DNA of 13,318 nucleotides, from NCBI GenBank assembly GCA_903823545.1, contig CAIJTL010000770.1, positions 1-13,318 on the forward strand, written 5' to 3'. Positions within the stretch are counted from its first letter, which is position 1. Each line of letters begins with the position of its first letter. The DNA comes from an uncultured Planctomycetaceae bacterium. GTDB taxonomy: Bacteria; Planctomycetota; Planctomycetia; Planctomycetales; Planctomycetaceae. This document shows positions 1 to 6,492 of this stretch, piece by piece. Position numbers and translations under genes: made by a program. Below the pieces are notes generated by a model that ran no database searches, was not told where the DNA came from, and saw nothing but the letters and a program-made list of their open reading frames with translations.

Positions 1-284
1 CGACGCTCGATCGAACGGGCATGACGTTCGACGACTTCGATCTGTTCGTGTTTCATCAAGCCAACGAATACATGCTGAAGCACCTGCGAGACAAAATCGA
101 AATCCCGCCGGAACGCTTCTACGTCTCTATGAGTCATTGCGGAAACACCGTTTCTTCCACAATCCCGATCGCTCTGAAAGAGGCTCATAAAGCTGGACGC
201 TTGAAGAGAGGCGATCGAATCATGCTCGTCGGGTTTGGCGTGGGATATTCGTGGGGCGCGACGGTGCTGCGATGGAGCATGTGA
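1..284 (+). CDS. 3-oxoacyl-ACP synthase III (FabH-like), C-terminal part only
   Basis: The 5' end lies outside the window; the open frame begins at base 3 and ends with TGA at 282-284, giving 93 residues. The protein shows the second half of a thiolase-fold ketoacyl-ACP synthase III: the catalytic His of the FHQAN motif (codon at 54-56) and the catalytic Asn of the GNTVSSTIP motif (codon at 144-146), followed by the family's closing GFGVGYSWGATVLRW strand. Such enzymes condense an acyl-CoA with malonyl-ACP. The missing N-terminal half should hold the catalytic Cys. Because a sugar aminotransferase follows 52 bp downstream, it may be a FabH homologue dedicated to making an acyl group for a surface glycan rather than the housekeeping enzyme; that is inference. 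The family call is firm, the exact role is not. Confidence 0.87.
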   Translation, partial: TLDRTGMTFDDFDLFVFHQANEYMLKHLRDKIEIPPERFYVSMSHCGNTVSSTIPIALKEAHKAGRLKRGDRIMLVGFGVGYSWGATVLRWSM

Positions 285-320
285 AATCTGAATTTTGAAA
301 TTCCCAATTGAAATGTCATG

Positions 321-328
321 AGGAAAGG
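321..328 (+). promoter_or_regulatory. Ribosome binding site of the aminotransferase
   Basis: AGGAAAGG lies eight bases before the ATG at 337, which supports that start. The 52-bp space after the FabH-like gene shows no terminator-like hairpin, so the two genes are probably cotranscribed. Confidence 0.6.
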
Positions 329-336
329 ATTCCGAA

Positions 337-1590
337 ATGAAAAATGCCGCGATGGAAATTCTCGCGATGGATGGTGGTGTGCCGGTGCGTCAGAAAGGGT
401 TCGCTCCTTGGCCCGTCTTTGATGAAGCGCAATGCGAGGCCGTGCAGGCAGTGCTCAAGAGCGGCAAAGTGAATTACTGGACGGGCCAAGAATGCCGCCT
501 CTTTGAAAAAGAATTTGCCGCAGCGGTCGATTGCTCACACGCGATTGCGCTCGCCAACGGAACACTGGCTCTCGAATTGGCATTACAAGCATTGGGTGTT
601 GGCCCTGGCGACGATGTCATCGTTCCGCCTCGTACCTTCATTGCCACTGCAAGTGCTGTGTGGGCTCGTGGCGCGCGACCGATTTTTGCCGACGTTGATC
701 CGATCAACGGCAACCTGTCTGCCGAGACGATTGAAGCCGCGCTGACACCGAACACGAAGGCGATCATCCCAGTTCACATCGCCGGTTGGCCATGTGACAT
801 GGACCCGATCATGGACTTAGCAAATGATCGCGGCTTATTTGTGATCGAGGATTGCGCTCAGGCTCATGGAGCCACCTACAAAGGCCAGCCGCTCGGTTCG
901 ATCGGACACATCGGAGCGTTCTCGTTCTGTCAGGACAAGATCATGACGACCGGTGGCGAAGGTGGGATGCTCACGACGAATCGTAAAGATTTGTGGGGCC
1001 GAGCTTGGAGCTACAAAGATCACGGCAAAGACTGGGACGCGGTCTACAACCGCGAACACCCGACGATTTTCAAATGGACTCACGAGTCACTCGGTACGAA
1101 CTGGCGCATGACGGAGATGCAAGCAGCGATCGGTCGCGTAGCGTTGCGCGAACTTCCTAATTGGGTCACCGCTCGCCGACGGAACGCCGCCGTTCTCGAT
1201 AAGGGGCTTCGCGGCGTCACCGGAATTCGTACCGCGATACCGGATACCGATTGCGAACATAGCTACTACAAGCATTACGCGTTCATTCGCCCTGAGCGAC
1301 TGCAAAGCGGATGGACTCGTGACCTCATTGTGAAGAGCCTTCAGAAAGAAGGGATCACGTGCGGTAGCGGAGTCTGCTGCGAGATCTATCAAGAGACCGC
1401 CTTCGCAGCCAACGGTCTTCAGCCAGCTCACCGCTTACCGAACGCTCGCGAGTTGGGCGAAACCAGTTTGATGTTCATGGTGCATCCAACTCTCAGTGAA
1501 CCAGACATGGAAGACACCGCGCGAGCGGTTGCGAAGGTCATGACTCACGCGACGCAGAGATCACTGTTGCCGATGGCTCGTGCGGCCTAG
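337..1590 (+). CDS. DegT/DnrJ/EryC1/StrS family PLP-dependent sugar aminotransferase
   Basis: The 417-residue product has normal family length. These enzymes use PLP and usually glutamate to aminate a keto-sugar nucleotide in the cytoplasm, feeding LPS, O-antigen or glycoprotein pathways; some members act as dehydratases. The motifs are in order: an N-terminal substrate segment GGVPVRQKGFAPWPVF (13-28), the Gly/Thr stretch ALANGTLALELAL (71-83) that contacts the PLP phosphate, VIVPPRTFIATASAV (94-108), EDCAQAHGA (171-179) with D172 contacting the PLP pyridine nitrogen, and FSFCQDKIMTTGGEGG (195-210) with K201 as the Schiff-base lysine. The presence of K201 argues for a true aminotransferase. 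It lies between a FabH-like gene and a membrane epimerase, consistent with nucleotide-sugar synthesis. The substrate cannot be read from the sequence. Confidence 0.93.
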   Translation: MKNAAMEILAMDGGVPVRQKGFAPWPVFDEAQCEAVQAVLKSGKVNYWTGQECRLFEKEFAAAVDCSHAIALANGTLALELALQALGVGPGDDVIVPPRTFIATASAVWARGARPIFADVDPINGNLSAETIEAALTPNTKAIIPVHIAGWPCDMDPIMDLANDRGLFVIEDCAQAHGATYKGQPLGSIGHIGAFSFCQDKIMTTGGEGGMLTTNRKDLWGRAWSYKDHGKDWDAVYNREHPTIFKWTHESLGTNWRMTEMQAAIGRVALRELPNWVTARRRNAAVLDKGLRGVTGIRTAIPDTDCEHSYYKHYAFIRPERLQSGWTRDLIVKSLQKEGITCGSGVCCEIYQETAFAANGLQPAHRLPNARELGETSLMFMVHPTLSEPDMEDTARAVAKVMTHATQRSLLPMARAA

Positions 1591-1883
1591 ACGACCCCAC
1601 TGCGTTTCGATGTCCTGTTCTCTCTCATGTCCCGTCTCGCATTACCAATTGCGCCGCTTTCTGCAATTAACTCGTTCAATCAGCAAATTCCAAATCCTCG
1701 GCGTGACCGTCAAATCTTGCTCATCTTCCCGACTGCAACTGACCGAAAATGCTGAAGGACACTGGCCCTTCGTTGTGCAATCAAGCGAAGTCCGGCTGTT
1801 TGTGTCACCCATCGGGCACACACCCGATAGTCCCGCCCATGTCCCCACGCAGCTCGCCCCGCAGTTGGCGAAGGAGTTTCCCA
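1591..1883 (+). other. 293-bp leader/intergenic region without a convincing gene
   Basis: Open frames cross this stretch on both strands, but their translations are rich in Ser, Cys, Arg and Pro and resemble no family. A perfect 6-bp hairpin (ATCGGG at 1811-1816, CCCGAT at 1823-1828, loop CACACA) sits about 55 bases before the epimerase start. It has no T-run and so is not a standard terminator. No clear -35/-10 pair was found. The length, compared with the 52-bp gap upstream, suggests the epimerase has its own promoter or a leader here. Confidence 0.45.
1871..1876 (+). promoter_or_regulatory. Ribosome binding site that sets the epimerase start
   Basis: AAGGAG is followed by seven bases and then ATG at 1884. 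An in-frame ATG at 1749 would add 45 residues, but it has no such site and the extra residues are Pro/Ser/Arg-rich with no family likeness. The site therefore decides for 1884. Confidence 0.8.
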
Positions 1884-3554
1884 ATGTCTCAAGGAAGCCT
1901 GTCGCAAACCAGTTTTTCCGATCACATCCCGGCGTTGAAAATTTTTCAGCCGTCGGTCGATGTGCCGGACATTGATGTTCGTTCTCACTTTGATGAAGCC
2001 TGGGAATTCTTTCTCGGCACCACGACATCCAAGCAACTCGGCTTGCGAGTCTTTGTGGACTTCATCGTCGCCAATGTCGCGTTGGTGATGGGCGCGTTGG
2101 TGCGGCTCATGTTGATCGGCGGCGTCAGTTGGGATAACCCGATCAGCACGCTCTTTGAGAAGGTCAATGCGACTTACTTGATGAATGCCGGTTGGTTCGG
2201 ACTCTCGGCAGTCGCACTGTTTGTGTTGGCTGGCGTCTATCGACCGGTTCCATCATCGCGAATTCGGCAGCGGCTGAAGACCGTGCTCCTCGCCTGTTCG
2301 ATAGGTTTGATCGGGCACTTGGTCCTCGGTGCGTTCGCGTTTGATAAAGCTCAGGCGACATTGGAAGTCGGCATCCCAGCTTGGACGCTGCTCTGTGCGG
2401 TGGTTGTTTCCAGCCGCTATTCGCGAATGATCGTCGGTTCGCACTATCGAGTGGTCGCTCGCGGCGAATCGGCCAACAAGAAGATTGAAGACGTGCTCGT
2501 TGTTGGCGGCGCTGGTTACATTGGTTCGATTCTGACTCGGCAGTTGCTCGATGCAGGTTATCGTGTCCGAGTTCTCGACCTCGAGTTGTTCGGCACCGAG
2601 TCGCTTGAGGGAGTCATGGATCATCCCCGTCTGGAAACGATGAAAGGTGACTTCCGCAATGTGGAAGATGCCGCACGTGCGTTGCGAGGGATGGACGCGG
2701 TCTGCCACTTGGCCGCCATCGTCGGCGATCCCGCGTGTGCTCTCGATCGCGAAACGACAATTACTGTGAATTACGCTGCAGCTAAGATGATGGCACAGTT
2801 GGCGAAGGCCAACGGCATCTCGAAGTTTGTCTTTGCTTCGACCTGCAGCGTTTACGGCGACTCGGAACAAATCATGAGTGAAGACTCGCCGCTCAATCCC
2901 GTGTCGCTGTATGCGACGACGAAGATTGATGCCGAACGAGCGTTGCTCGACGCCGCAGACGCAGAGTTCCAACCGACAATCTTGCGCTTCGCAACAGCCT
3001 ACGGTTGGTCGCATCGTCCACGATTCGACCTTGTCGCTAATCTCTTCAGCGCTCAGGCCGTGACGGACCAGAAGATTCGAGTCTTCAATGGCGAGCAATG
3101 GCGACCGTTCGTGCATACTCGCGACATCGCTCGCGCTTGCGTGATGACGCTCGAAGCACCGCTGAGCAGAATCGGCGGCCAGATTTTCAACGTTGGTGAT
3201 GAAAGCCAAAACTACACCTTGGCGCAACTCGGCCAGATTGTCGCCCAAGCGAATCCGGGAACAATCGTTGAAGACGTTCGCAACAACGACGACATGCGGA
3301 ACTATCGAGTCAACTTCTCAAAAATTCGGACGGTGATCGGTTTCCGAGCCTCGGTCGATTTGGTCGAAGGGGTGCAAGAAATGGTCGATGCCGTTCGCAG
3401 CGGCAACGTGGCCAACTGGCGTGCTCCGATCTATAGCAACTCGAAACACCTGGAAGGTGAAGGCCTGTCGGTCCTGAAGATCGAAGCTCATCGACGCGGT
3501 GAAAACGACATGGCCGCGACGACGCGATTCCTCGCGAAGAAAGCGGCCGCGTAA
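1884..3554 (+). CDS. Membrane-anchored NAD-dependent nucleotide-sugar epimerase/dehydratase (extended SDR)
   Basis: The 556-residue protein has two parts. The N-terminal part (about 50-180) has four hydrophobic segments, near 52-79, 100-118, 132-153 and 163-177, in the style of the membrane domain of CapD/WbpM-type or sugar-phosphate transferase proteins. The C-terminal part (about 201-510) is an extended short-chain dehydrogenase: GGAGYIG (208-214) binds the dinucleotide, D232 at the end of strand 2 points to NAD, S319 lies in FASTCSVYG, and the YxxxK pair is Y343/K347 in SLYATTKIDAE. The tail (508-522) resembles the NWR..YSN segment of UDP-glucose 4-epimerase relatives. It probably epimerises or dehydrates a nucleotide sugar at the inner face of the membrane. 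A small ORF with its own ribosome binding site follows 32 bp after the stop. The substrate is unknown. Confidence 0.88.
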   Translation: MSQGSLSQTSFSDHIPALKIFQPSVDVPDIDVRSHFDEAWEFFLGTTTSKQLGLRVFVDFIVANVALVMGALVRLMLIGGVSWDNPISTLFEKVNATYLMNAGWFGLSAVALFVLAGVYRPVPSSRIRQRLKTVLLACSIGLIGHLVLGAFAFDKAQATLEVGIPAWTLLCAVVVSSRYSRMIVGSHYRVVARGESANKKIEDVLVVGGAGYIGSILTRQLLDAGYRVRVLDLELFGTESLEGVMDHPRLETMKGDFRNVEDAARALRGMDAVCHLAAIVGDPACALDRETTITVNYAAAKMMAQLAKANGISKFVFASTCSVYGDSEQIMSEDSPLNPVSLYATTKIDAERALLDAADAEFQPTILRFATAYGWSHRPRFDLVANLFSAQAVTDQKIRVFNGEQWRPFVHTRDIARACVMTLEAPLSRIGGQIFNVGDESQNYTLAQLGQIVAQANPGTIVEDVRNNDDMRNYRVNFSKIRTVIGFRASVDLVEGVQEMVDAVRSGNVANWRAPIYSNSKHLEGEGLSVLKIEAHRRGENDMAATTRFLAKKAAA

Positions 3555-3573
3555 CCAGCTTTCACACTTCGTT

Positions 3574-3579
3574 AAGGAG
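3574..3579 (+). promoter_or_regulatory. Ribosome binding site of the mini-lipoprotein
   Basis: AAGGAG with a seven-base spacer to GTG at 3587. It repeats the hexamer and spacing used for the epimerase upstream, and it is the main reason to believe the short ORF is translated. Confidence 0.65.
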
Positions 3580-3586
3580 TCATTCA

Positions 3587-3676
3587 GTGTGGAGTCGTCG
3601 AATCTTTGCCTTGCTGATTACTTGCCTAGCACTCGTCTCGTGTGTTGGTTGCAAAGTGCCGCGAGACTTCAATTAG
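3587..3676 (+). CDS. Putative 29-residue mini-lipoprotein
   Basis: This GTG-start ORF is too short for usual gene callers. The product has a basic N-terminus (residues 2-5, WSRR), a hydrophobic core IFALLITCLALV (6-17) and a lipobox-like LVSC (16-19), with C19 the probable lipidated residue. The mature peptide would be only 11 residues, CVGCKVPRDFN, carrying a second Cys at 22. It is preceded by a strong ribosome binding site, starts 32 bp after the epimerase stop, and ends 21 bp before a strong terminator, so it would be the last gene of the glycan operon. Signal peptide, lipobox, ribosome binding site and position all agree, which is hard to explain by chance. I recognise no family. Alternatives are a small membrane peptide that is not lipidated, or a leader with no stable product. 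Confidence 0.6.
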   Translation: MWSRRIFALLITCLALVSCVGCKVPRDFN

Positions 3677-3697
3677 TTCCTGACATAACAATCACGA

Positions 3698-3765
3698 AAA
3701 GCCCTGAAAGGGCGAAATAACAACCACGATGGGGCTGCTATTTCGCCTCCCTCAGGGCTTTCTTC
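3698..3765 (+). terminator. Long bipartite hairpin terminator, possibly REP-like
   Basis: AAAGCCCTGA (3698-3707) pairs perfectly with TCAGGGCTTT (3752-3761), and GGCGAAATA (3711-3719) pairs perfectly with TATTTCGCC (3739-3747). A small AAG/TCCC internal loop lies between the two stems, and a loop of about 19 bases closes the top. The outer A-rich and T-rich ends make it terminator-like in both directions, though the T-run is short (TTTCTTC). It separates the epimerase/mini-lipoprotein unit from the glycosyltransferase gene. Confidence 0.8.
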
Positions 3766-3844
3766 TATCGTTCGACCGTCCACTCAGGACGATGACCGGA
3801 TCGGCTTATCTTGGCCTTTCACGCCAAAACTTCTGGAGTAGCTC
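3766..3844 (+). other. Short upstream region of the glycosyltransferase gene
   Basis: Because a terminator precedes it, the glycosyltransferase should have its own promoter in these 79 bases, but no convincing -35/-10 pair is visible. A short inverted repeat (TTGGC at 3811-3815, GCCAA at 3823-3827) lies before the ribosome binding site GGAG at 3835-3838, which is six bases from the ATG at 3845. Confidence 0.35.
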
Positions 3845-5062
3845 ATGCACGTTTTGTTCGTCCACAAAAACTTTCCTGCTCAGTTCGGCCACATTGCCAG
3901 CTATCTCATCAAGAAGCATGGATTCCGGTGCTCGTTCTGTTCGGAACTGCCGTCAGGAGTCTTCGATGGCATTCAGCGGTTTCAATACAAGCTACAAGGG
4001 GGGGCGACCAAGACCGACCACTATTGCAGTCGGACATTTGAAAACTGCGTGTGGCATTCGCACGCCGTCTACGAAACGATGAAGGCTCATCCGGAGATCA
4101 AGCCAGACTTGGTTGTCGGTCACAGCGGCTTCGGTTCGACCTGCTTTCTCGCCGACTTGTACGACTGCCCGATCATCAACTACTTCGAGTACTACTACCA
4201 CGGTCGTAACTCTGACCTCGACTTCCGACCGGAGATTCCGGTGAAGGAACTCGATCTTCTGCGTTCACGCACGCGAAACGCGATGATCTTGATGGACCTG
4301 CAAACTAGTTCCGCTGGTTACTCACCGACGCAGTGGCAGAAGAGTTTGTTTCCCGTTGAATACCAGCCGAAGATCGACGCGATCTTCGATGGCATCGACA
4401 CGGATGTTTGGCATCGCCGACAAGTCCCGCGCCGCATCGGTGATCGGGAGATTCCGGCAGGGACTCGAATTGTGACCTACGTCTCGCGCGGCTTCGAGTC
4501 GATGCGCGGGTTCGATGTCTTCATGAAAGTTGCCAAGCGAATTTGCGATGCTCGGAAAGACGTGATCTTTGTCTGTGTCGGTTCCGATCGAGTCTGTTAC
4601 GGCGGCGACATGCAGCGCATCTCCGATGCGGAGAGTTATCGGGACCACATCTTGAAACAAGACAACTACGACCTCAGTCGCTTCATCTTTACTGGGCGCG
4701 TTGAGCCAAACGATTTGGCCAACATCATCAGCATGGGTGACCTTCACATCTATCTGACGGTTCCGTTCGTGTTGAGCTGGTCGTTGATGAACTCGCTCGC
4801 TTGCGGTGCCGTGGTGCTCGCATCGGATACAGCGCCTGTCAAAGAGATGATTCGCCACGGCGAAAACGGCTTGCTCGGTGGCTTCTTCGATGTTGATCGT
4901 CTCAGCGAACTCGCCCTGCAAGTGTTGGACGATCCCGCCGCCTACCGCCACCTCGGCGAAGCCGGCATGCACATGATCCAAGAGAACTACAGCCTCAACA
5001 AAATGCTCCCCAAGATGCTCGACCTTTACGAACGAACGCTGAGCAAGCATCGTGGGCGGTAG
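3845..5062 (+). CDS. Family 4 glycosyltransferase (GT-B fold, PF12000-type N-terminal domain)
   Basis: The 405-residue protein transfers a sugar from a nucleotide donor, presumably to a surface glycan or lipid carrier at the inner membrane face. The N-terminus MHVLFVHKNFPAQFGHIASYL and residues to about 190 match the Glyco_trans_4_3 type of acceptor domain, including VVGHSGFGSTCFLADLY (90-106). The donor domain runs from about 205 to 398, with TYVSRGFESMRGFDVFM (211-227), the FTGRVE strand (282-287), YLTVPFVLSWSLMNSLACG (303-321) and LASDTAPVKEMI (325-336). In most GT4 enzymes the last of these helices carries the second Glu of the EX7E motif; here the matching residue is N316. The start is supported by GGAG at 3835-3838. 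The gene is convergent with the small Tat protein gene and separated from it by an inverted repeat. The sugar donor is unknown. Confidence 0.9.
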   Translation: MHVLFVHKNFPAQFGHIASYLIKKHGFRCSFCSELPSGVFDGIQRFQYKLQGGATKTDHYCSRTFENCVWHSHAVYETMKAHPEIKPDLVVGHSGFGSTCFLADLYDCPIINYFEYYYHGRNSDLDFRPEIPVKELDLLRSRTRNAMILMDLQTSSAGYSPTQWQKSLFPVEYQPKIDAIFDGIDTDVWHRRQVPRRIGDREIPAGTRIVTYVSRGFESMRGFDVFMKVAKRICDARKDVIFVCVGSDRVCYGGDMQRISDAESYRDHILKQDNYDLSRFIFTGRVEPNDLANIISMGDLHIYLTVPFVLSWSLMNSLACGAVVLASDTAPVKEMIRHGENGLLGGFFDVDRLSELALQVLDDPAAYRHLGEAGMHMIQENYSLNKMLPKMLDLYERTLSKHRGR

Positions 5063-5073
5063 AGTGTTGAAAA

Positions 5074-5137
5074 CGTAGTACAGAGGGCTCGCCTGTGCCC
5101 GCATTTATACGCGAGCAGGCGAGCTACCTGTTCTACG
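5074..5137. repeat. 64-bp imperfect inverted repeat between convergent genes
   Basis: The outer arms are CGTAG (5074-5078) and CTACG (5133-5137), followed inward by ACAG (5080-5083) and CTGT (5128-5131), then a perfect 9-bp stem GCTCGCCTG (5087-5095) with CAGGCGAGC (5116-5124). The centre around ATTTATAC is largely unpaired. It can fold on either strand and lies between two converging genes, so it may act as a bidirectional terminator. There is no long T-run, and the shape also fits a REP-type or small non-autonomous palindromic element. Its right arm contains the stop codon of the Tat-signal protein gene. Confidence 0.7.
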
Positions 5138-5462
5138 AAAAACTCATAGCCGCAGAGATCACGAACGACGGAGCGTCGGCATTCTTCAGCGGGAACGAGC
5201 TGATCTTGCGGCAGTGCAGGATGTCGCCGAGCACATCACCTGCGACGAGCGTTAACACTTCCGGAGTCAGTCGCGGATCCGGATATCGAGTTCGGATCAA
5301 TTCCAGCCACAACGCGGCTTCCATGCGTAGCGGGTCTGGTTTGATTGCATCGGCAGGTTTCTTCGGTTCTTCAGCAACGACAGGCGCTGCGGTCGTCGCT
5401 ATCGGCAAGACGGTCGTCGCTGTTGCCAAACTCATTGCAAAATCACGGCGTGAAAGTGGCAT
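5133..5462 (-). CDS. Small Tat-exported protein of unknown function
   Basis: The 109-residue product starts at the ATG at 5462-5460; a longer frame reaching 5585 overlaps the stress-protein gene and puts the signal peptide in the middle, so it is not favoured. SRRDFAMSLATATTVLP (4-20) is a twin-arginine signal with the RR pair at 5-6, a hydrophobic core and a probable cleavage after PVVA (27-30). The mature part of about 79 residues is rich in Pro and Lys first, then helical: LWLELIRTRYPDPRLTPEVL (51-70) and FPLKNADAPSFVI (90-102). The L-x-N-x-D-x-P-x-F pattern recalls short planctomycete Tat proteins encoded beside periplasmic oxidoreductases or amidases, but no such partner is in the window and this is from memory. 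It begins 17 bp after the stress-protein stop, with GGGGA before the ATG, so the two are cotranscribed. Confidence 0.7.
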   Translation of the reverse strand: MPLSRRDFAMSLATATTVLPIATTAAPVVAEEPKKPADAIKPDPLRMEAALWLELIRTRYPDPRLTPEVLTLVAGDVLGDILHCRKISSFPLKNADAPSFVISAAMSFS

Positions 5463-5479
5463 TGTGATTCCCCGGTCGC

Positions 5480-6454
5480 TCACGGCTTGAAGGCCAACAC
5501 GGAACACGGAACGTGTGGCAAAAGAGTTTCCGCCACAGAACCAAATCCAGCCTGCGGCTCCTTCGCACGCGATGCGGTTCCACACACGAGCAGGTCAATC
5601 TGCCATTCGCCGATCAATCGCAGCAAGGTATCAACCGCGTTCCCTTCGAGCACATGCGGGAGGATGCCGTAGGTCATCGTGCGGTGATCGGTGATGTTGA
5701 GGTGTTGATACAACGCTTGCTTGGCGGATTCGATTCGACCGGCTTGATGCAGTGCGACTTCCGCTTCCGGGCGTCCGTATCTCCACGCTTCGGGCCAGTG
5801 GATTGGTTCGACCGCATGGGCCAACCAGCACTTCGCATCGCGCCAAAACCCACTCCCTACGAACGACATCAATGCCTGTTGTCCGACGTCGCTCAAATCG
5901 TCAGCAATCAGGACGTGCTGCGGTTCCTCGTCACCGTCATCGCTTGAGGCCGACGAAATTGCAGCGGACATTTCGTTTGTTGGCTGCGAAGTGACCTTGA
6001 TTTTCGGATCCTGCGATCGCTCGATCAACACGGGGCAAGTCGAGTTTCGCAGTACTTTCATTGCCGTTGATCCGAATCGATCAGGACTGACTCCCCCACC
6101 AACGATCACTAGGTCGGCATCAAAGTCATTTGCTTCGCGTGTCAACTCGGCCCACGCAACGCCCCCCAGCAAATCGGACTCGCATTCAACGCCCGTGGCG
6201 CGAGCCTCTTCTTCCAAAACTTCGAGACGCTCCACGAGATAACCCGTCAACGCATTCACCTGCATCGGCGATGCCGGGACGTGAGTCAGATCGAGTCCTT
6301 CGACGGCGGCGCACAATTTAAGTTGACCGCGCTGTGCGCTGGCCATTTTTAATGCACGATCAAAAACCTTCCTGGTCAGTTCTGGAATGATCTCTTCCGA
6401 CTGAATGTCGCGGACCTCAAGGTCCAAACCGACGAGAATTTTCCGGAAATACAT
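5480..6454 (-). CDS. Tandem-domain universal stress protein (UspA family)
   Basis: The 324-residue cytoplasmic protein has two Usp domains. Domain 1 (1-146) opens with MYFRKILVGLDLE and ends with the nucleotide-loop region GGGVSPDRFGST (119-130) and the strand CPVLIE. An acidic, Ser-rich linker follows (about 147-178). Domain 2 (179-324) opens with HVLIADDLSDVGQQAL and ends with CGTASRAKEPQAGFGSVAE (291-309) and CSVLAF. Both loops keep part of the usual G-x2-G-x9-G-S/T pattern, so ATP binding is possible, but neither is canonical. Usp proteins help cells survive starvation, respiratory and oxidative stress. A GGAG at 6460-6463 (minus strand) lies five bases from the start. The gene sits 38 bp after the large propeller gene and 17 bp before the Tat protein gene, which suggests one operon. 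Confidence 0.87.
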   Translation of the reverse strand: MYFRKILVGLDLEVRDIQSEEIIPELTRKVFDRALKMASAQRGQLKLCAAVEGLDLTHVPASPMQVNALTGYLVERLEVLEEEARATGVECESDLLGGVAWAELTREANDFDADLVIVGGGVSPDRFGSTAMKVLRNSTCPVLIERSQDPKIKVTSQPTNEMSAAISSASSDDGDEEPQHVLIADDLSDVGQQALMSFVGSGFWRDAKCWLAHAVEPIHWPEAWRYGRPEAEVALHQAGRIESAKQALYQHLNITDHRTMTYGILPHVLEGNAVDTLLRLIGEWQIDLLVCGTASRAKEPQAGFGSVAETLLPHVPCSVLAFKP

Positions 6455-6492
6455 AGCGGCTCCGTTTTGGCCGAAGGGAAGTACAGCTTGCG

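Noticed and set aside
1749..1883. 45-residue N-terminal extension of the epimerase from ATG 1749
   Set aside because: No ribosome binding site at 1749, Pro/Ser/Arg-rich residues without family likeness, and a strong AAGGAG placed correctly for the ATG at 1884.
1580..2028. Overlapping open frames on both strands in the 1591-1883 gap
   Set aside because: Ser/Cys/Arg-rich translations that run into the epimerase gene, without ribosome binding sites or homology that I can recognise.
2253..3248. 331-codon open frame antisense to the epimerase
   Set aside because: It lies fully opposite a well supported SDR gene; the translation has no family motifs and looks like the reverse reading of GC-biased codons.
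4322..5104. 260-codon open frame antisense to the glycosyltransferase
   Set aside because: Opposite a clear GT4 gene; the translation is a mirror of its codons and ends inside the palindromic element.
5463..5585. 41-residue N-terminal extension of the Tat protein
   Set aside because: It would overlap the stress-protein gene in another frame and bury the twin-arginine signal; the ATG at 5462 has a ribosome binding site and a typical signal start.
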